Shown here one piece after another: positions 4,883 through 6,313 of a stretch of DNA of 6,313 nt. Position 1 is the stretch's first letter; each line of letters begins with the position of its first letter. The position numbers and the translations under genes are program-made. The DNA is taken from the NCBI GenBank assembly GCA_038235705.1, contig JBBSTR010000124.1, positions 1 through 6,313 of the forward strand, read 5' to 3'. Source of the DNA: CANKBT01 sp038235705 (lineage in GTDB: Bacteria; Actinomycetota; Actinomycetes; Mycobacteriales; SCTD01). The notes under the pieces are model-generated. The model saw only the letters and a list, made by a program, of their open reading frames with translations. It ran no database searches and was not told where the DNA came from.

Positions 4883-4889
4883 GCGCGGC
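4874..4889 (+). other. Hairpin 3 over the galK start
   Basis: Third copy of the GCCGCG-TGAG-CGCGGC stem-loop. The G of the galK GTG closes the stem and the TG lies in the loop, so folding could limit initiation unless a translating ribosome opens it. Confidence 0.55.
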
Positions 4890-6105
4890 GGTCCCGGACC
4901 TGGGCGCGCTGCGCACGGCCTTCGCCGACGCCTTCGGGGGTGAGCCCGAGGGGATCTGGGCCGCGCCCGGCCGGGTGAACCTGATCGGTGAGCACCTGGA
5001 CTACAACGGCGGCCCGGTGCTGCCGATCGCGCTGCCCCAGGTGACGCTGGTGGCCCTGCGTCGTGTCGACGACCAGCAGGTGCGCCTGCTGTCGCTAGAC
5101 GGGGGCGGCTCGGGCGTGCCGGTCGGTCGGTGGTCCGGGCGCTTGGAGAACGTCGGGCCTGGGGCGCCGCGAGGGTGGGCGTCCTATCCCGCGGGGGTGC
5201 TGTGGGCTCTGGAGCAGAGCGGCCCACCGCTGGCCAGGGCTGCCGTCGGCGTCGAGGCGGTGTTCGCCTCGGCCGTACCGATGGGCGCCGGCCTGTCCAG
5301 CTCGGCCGCTCTCGAGTGTGCGGTCGCTGTCGCGGTCGCCGACCTGGCCGGGCTGCCCACCGACGACGCGGGCCGAGCCGCGCTGGCTCGGGTCTGCGTA
5401 CGGGCCGAGAACGAGGTGGCCGGTGCGCCCACCGGGGGGATGGACCAGGCTGCGTCCTTGCGGGCCCAGGCCGGGTATGCGCTGCTGCTCGACACCTCGG
5501 ACGACTCCGTGCAGCAGGTGCCGCTGGCGCTCGAGGAGGCCGGGCTGGTGCTGCTGGTGATCGACACCCGGGTGAAGCACAGCCACTCCGGCGGTGAGTA
5601 CGGCGAGCGCCGCGCTGCGTGCGAGCAGGCTGCCGCCGTCCTCGGGGTGCGTCACCTGGCCTTGCTGGCGGAGCCGTTCGGCGCGTCCGCCCCGGATCTT
5701 CGGGTGCTGGACCGGCTCGAGGACAGCACGGCCCGCCGCCGGGCGCGGCACGTGCTCACCGAGACCTGTCGGGTGCGCGCCGTCGTCGAGCTGCTGCGCC
5801 GAGGCCGGCCTGAGGACATCGAGGGCATTGGTCCGCTGCTCACGGCCTCGCACGCCTCGCTGCGTGACGACTACGAGGTGTCGTGCGTCGAGCTGGACGG
5901 CGCGGTGGGTGCTGCGGTGGCCGCCGGGGCGTACGGGGCACGGATGACTGGCGGGGGCTTTGGCGGCTCGGCCGTCGCTCTGGTCGCAACCGACCGGGCG
6001 GACGCGGTGCGCGAGCGTGTGCGTGCGGCCGCTGCCTCGGCCGGTCACCCGGAACCGGTCTTCTACCTGGCCGTTCCCTCCGCCGGGGCGCGCCGCCTGG
6101 CCTGA
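4879..6105 (+). CDS. galK: Galactokinase
   Basis: GalK phosphorylates alpha-D-galactose at C1 with ATP, supplying the substrate of GalT (Leloir pathway, cytosol). The 408-residue product is a GHMP-superfamily kinase with all expected motifs. The galactokinase signature GRVNLIGEHLDYNGG is at 31-45, the ATP-binding PMGAGLSSSAALE at 134-146, the catalytic aspartate in GGMDQAAS at Asp189, and the third GHMP motif GARMTGGGFGGSAVAL at 353-368. The signature has Leu and Gly where E. coli has Thr and Asp (HTDYNDG). The sugar-contacting Arg32, Glu38, His39 and Asp41 are kept. Length is slightly above the usual 380-390 residues. GTG 4879 is the start; it lies in the last copy of the 29-bp repeat, 54 nt after the galT stop, with a Shine-Dalgarno in the copy before. 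The pair is probably one operon; galE is not in the window. Confidence 0.96.
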   Translation: MSAAVPDLGALRTAFADAFGGEPEGIWAAPGRVNLIGEHLDYNGGPVLPIALPQVTLVALRRVDDQQVRLLSLDGGGSGVPVGRWSGRLENVGPGAPRGWASYPAGVLWALEQSGPPLARAAVGVEAVFASAVPMGAGLSSSAALECAVAVAVADLAGLPTDDAGRAALARVCVRAENEVAGAPTGGMDQAASLRAQAGYALLLDTSDDSVQQVPLALEEAGLVLLVIDTRVKHSHSGGEYGERRAACEQAAAVLGVRHLALLAEPFGASAPDLRVLDRLEDSTARRRARHVLTETCRVRAVVELLRRGRPEDIEGIGPLLTASHASLRDDYEVSCVELDGAVGAAVAAGAYGARMTGGGFGGSAVALVATDRADAVRERVRAAAASAGHPEPVFYLAVPSAGARRLA

Positions 6106-6109
6106 CTGG

Positions 6110-6127
6110 CCGGCGGGCTCAGGCCGG
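6110..6127. terminator. Weak hairpin between convergent galK and ABM genes
   Basis: CCGGC (6110-6114) and GCCGG (6123-6127) can pair around an eight-base loop in the 28-bp gap between the galK stop and the convergent stop at 6134. The stem is short and lacks a T-tract, so terminator function is only suggested by location. Confidence 0.25.
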
Positions 6128-6133
6128 GACCGC

Positions 6134-6313
6134 TCAGAGCTTGGCGGCCAGGATGTCGATCGGCTTGATGTCGGGCGGGGAGGCCAGCAGCTCGCCGGCC
6201 TTGGCCATGAGCGCGGCGGCGATCGGGCCGTCGAGGTGCGCCTGCCGGCCGGCTGCGTCAGGGAACACGTCGAAGATCCCGTACGTGCTGTCGTCGATCT
6301 TGGTGGCGAACCA
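6134..6313 (-). CDS. Antibiotic biosynthesis monooxygenase (ABM) fold protein, C-terminal part
   Basis: The minus strand from the right edge reads 59 codons to the stop TGA (complement of 6134-6136). The N-terminal part lies outside the window. The visible part has WFATKIDDSTYGIFDVFPDAAG, broken here as WFATKIDDST and YGIFDVFPD, followed by RQAHLDGPIAAALM, with a conserved-looking histidine. It ends in PPDIKPIDILAAKL. This is the style of small ABM/YgiN-type dimeric alpha-beta barrel proteins of about 100 residues, some of which are quinol monooxygenases and many of which have no known substrate. It converges on galK with 28 bp between stops, so it is not part of the galactose operon. The family call is by pattern; function is open. 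Confidence 0.82.
   Translation of the reverse strand, partial: WFATKIDDSTYGIFDVFPDAAGRQAHLDGPIAAALMAKAGELLASPPDIKPIDILAAKL

Larger units (their letters stand above)
4816..4889 (+). repeat. 29-bp tandem repeat (2.5 copies) at the galT-galK junction
   Basis: Two identical 29-bp units (4816-4844 and 4845-4873) are followed by the first 16 bases of a third (4874-4889). Each unit begins GCCGCGTGAGCGCGGC and continues ACGGAGAAGGACG. The first unit holds the galT stop and the partial third holds the galK start. Each copy contains GTGA, so stop and start overlap. The AAGGA in units 1 and 2 stands seven bases before the next GTG. Perfect identity suggests a recent duplication or active homogenisation. 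Confidence 0.95.

Noticed and set aside
3514..4995. Minus-strand ORF of 493 codons
   Set aside because: Antisense to galT and the galK start; Arg/His/Gly-rich with no recognisable domain. Its repeated segment merely reads the 29-bp repeat backwards.
5095..6048. Minus-strand ORF of 317 codons
   Set aside because: Antisense to galK, which shows every galactokinase motif; shadow frame.

Overview
The window is GC-rich throughout, with strong G/C preference at third codon positions, frequent GTG starts and purine-rich Shine-Dalgarno sites. It carries a DinB/DUF664 protein of the kind common in mycothiol-producing bacteria and a galT-galK pair with an actinobacterial-style N-terminus on GalT. Together these point to a high-GC actinobacterial chromosome, perhaps of the Nocardioides/Kribbella kind. 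That placement is an inference from protein style and not a search result. No phage, IS, CRISPR, tRNA or rRNA signature was seen.

Layout. (1) Positions 1-1220, minus strand: most of an AMP-forming acyl-CoA synthetase close to the ACSF2/FadD type; its C-terminal domain lies beyond the left edge. (2) Diverging from it, 1307-1792 plus: a small DinB/DUF664 protein, with a perfect 8-4-8 palindrome in the shared 86-bp spacer. (3) 1797-2168 minus: a small, acidic, apparently disordered protein with no aromatic residues, converging on the DinB gene with 4 bp between stops. (4) Diverging from that, 2209-2874 plus: a one-TM membrane protein resembling the DUF3137-type partners of LemA, probably translated from a leaderless mRNA, followed 67 bp later by lemA (2942-3505). 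(5) A 158-bp region rich in inverted repeats, then galT (3664-4824) and galK (4879-6105), the Leloir enzymes that make galactose-1-phosphate and exchange it into UDP-galactose. (6) From the right edge, minus strand: the last 59 codons of an antibiotic-biosynthesis-monooxygenase (ABM) fold protein, converging on galK.

The most unusual structure is the galT-galK junction. A 29-bp unit occurs two and a half times in tandem. Each copy carries a GTGA stop/start overlap inside a GC-only hairpin, and each full unit ends with a Shine-Dalgarno for the next start. The result is a chain galT stop -> 10-aa mini-ORF -> identical 10-aa mini-ORF -> galK, every link overlapping by 4 nt. It looks like a translational re-initiation relay whose copy number could set the GalT:GalK ratio.

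The galT leader is the second place worth attention. It has a perfect 8-bp hairpin, a nearly concentric nested inverted repeat and short upstream ORFs, one of which overlaps the galT start as ATGA.
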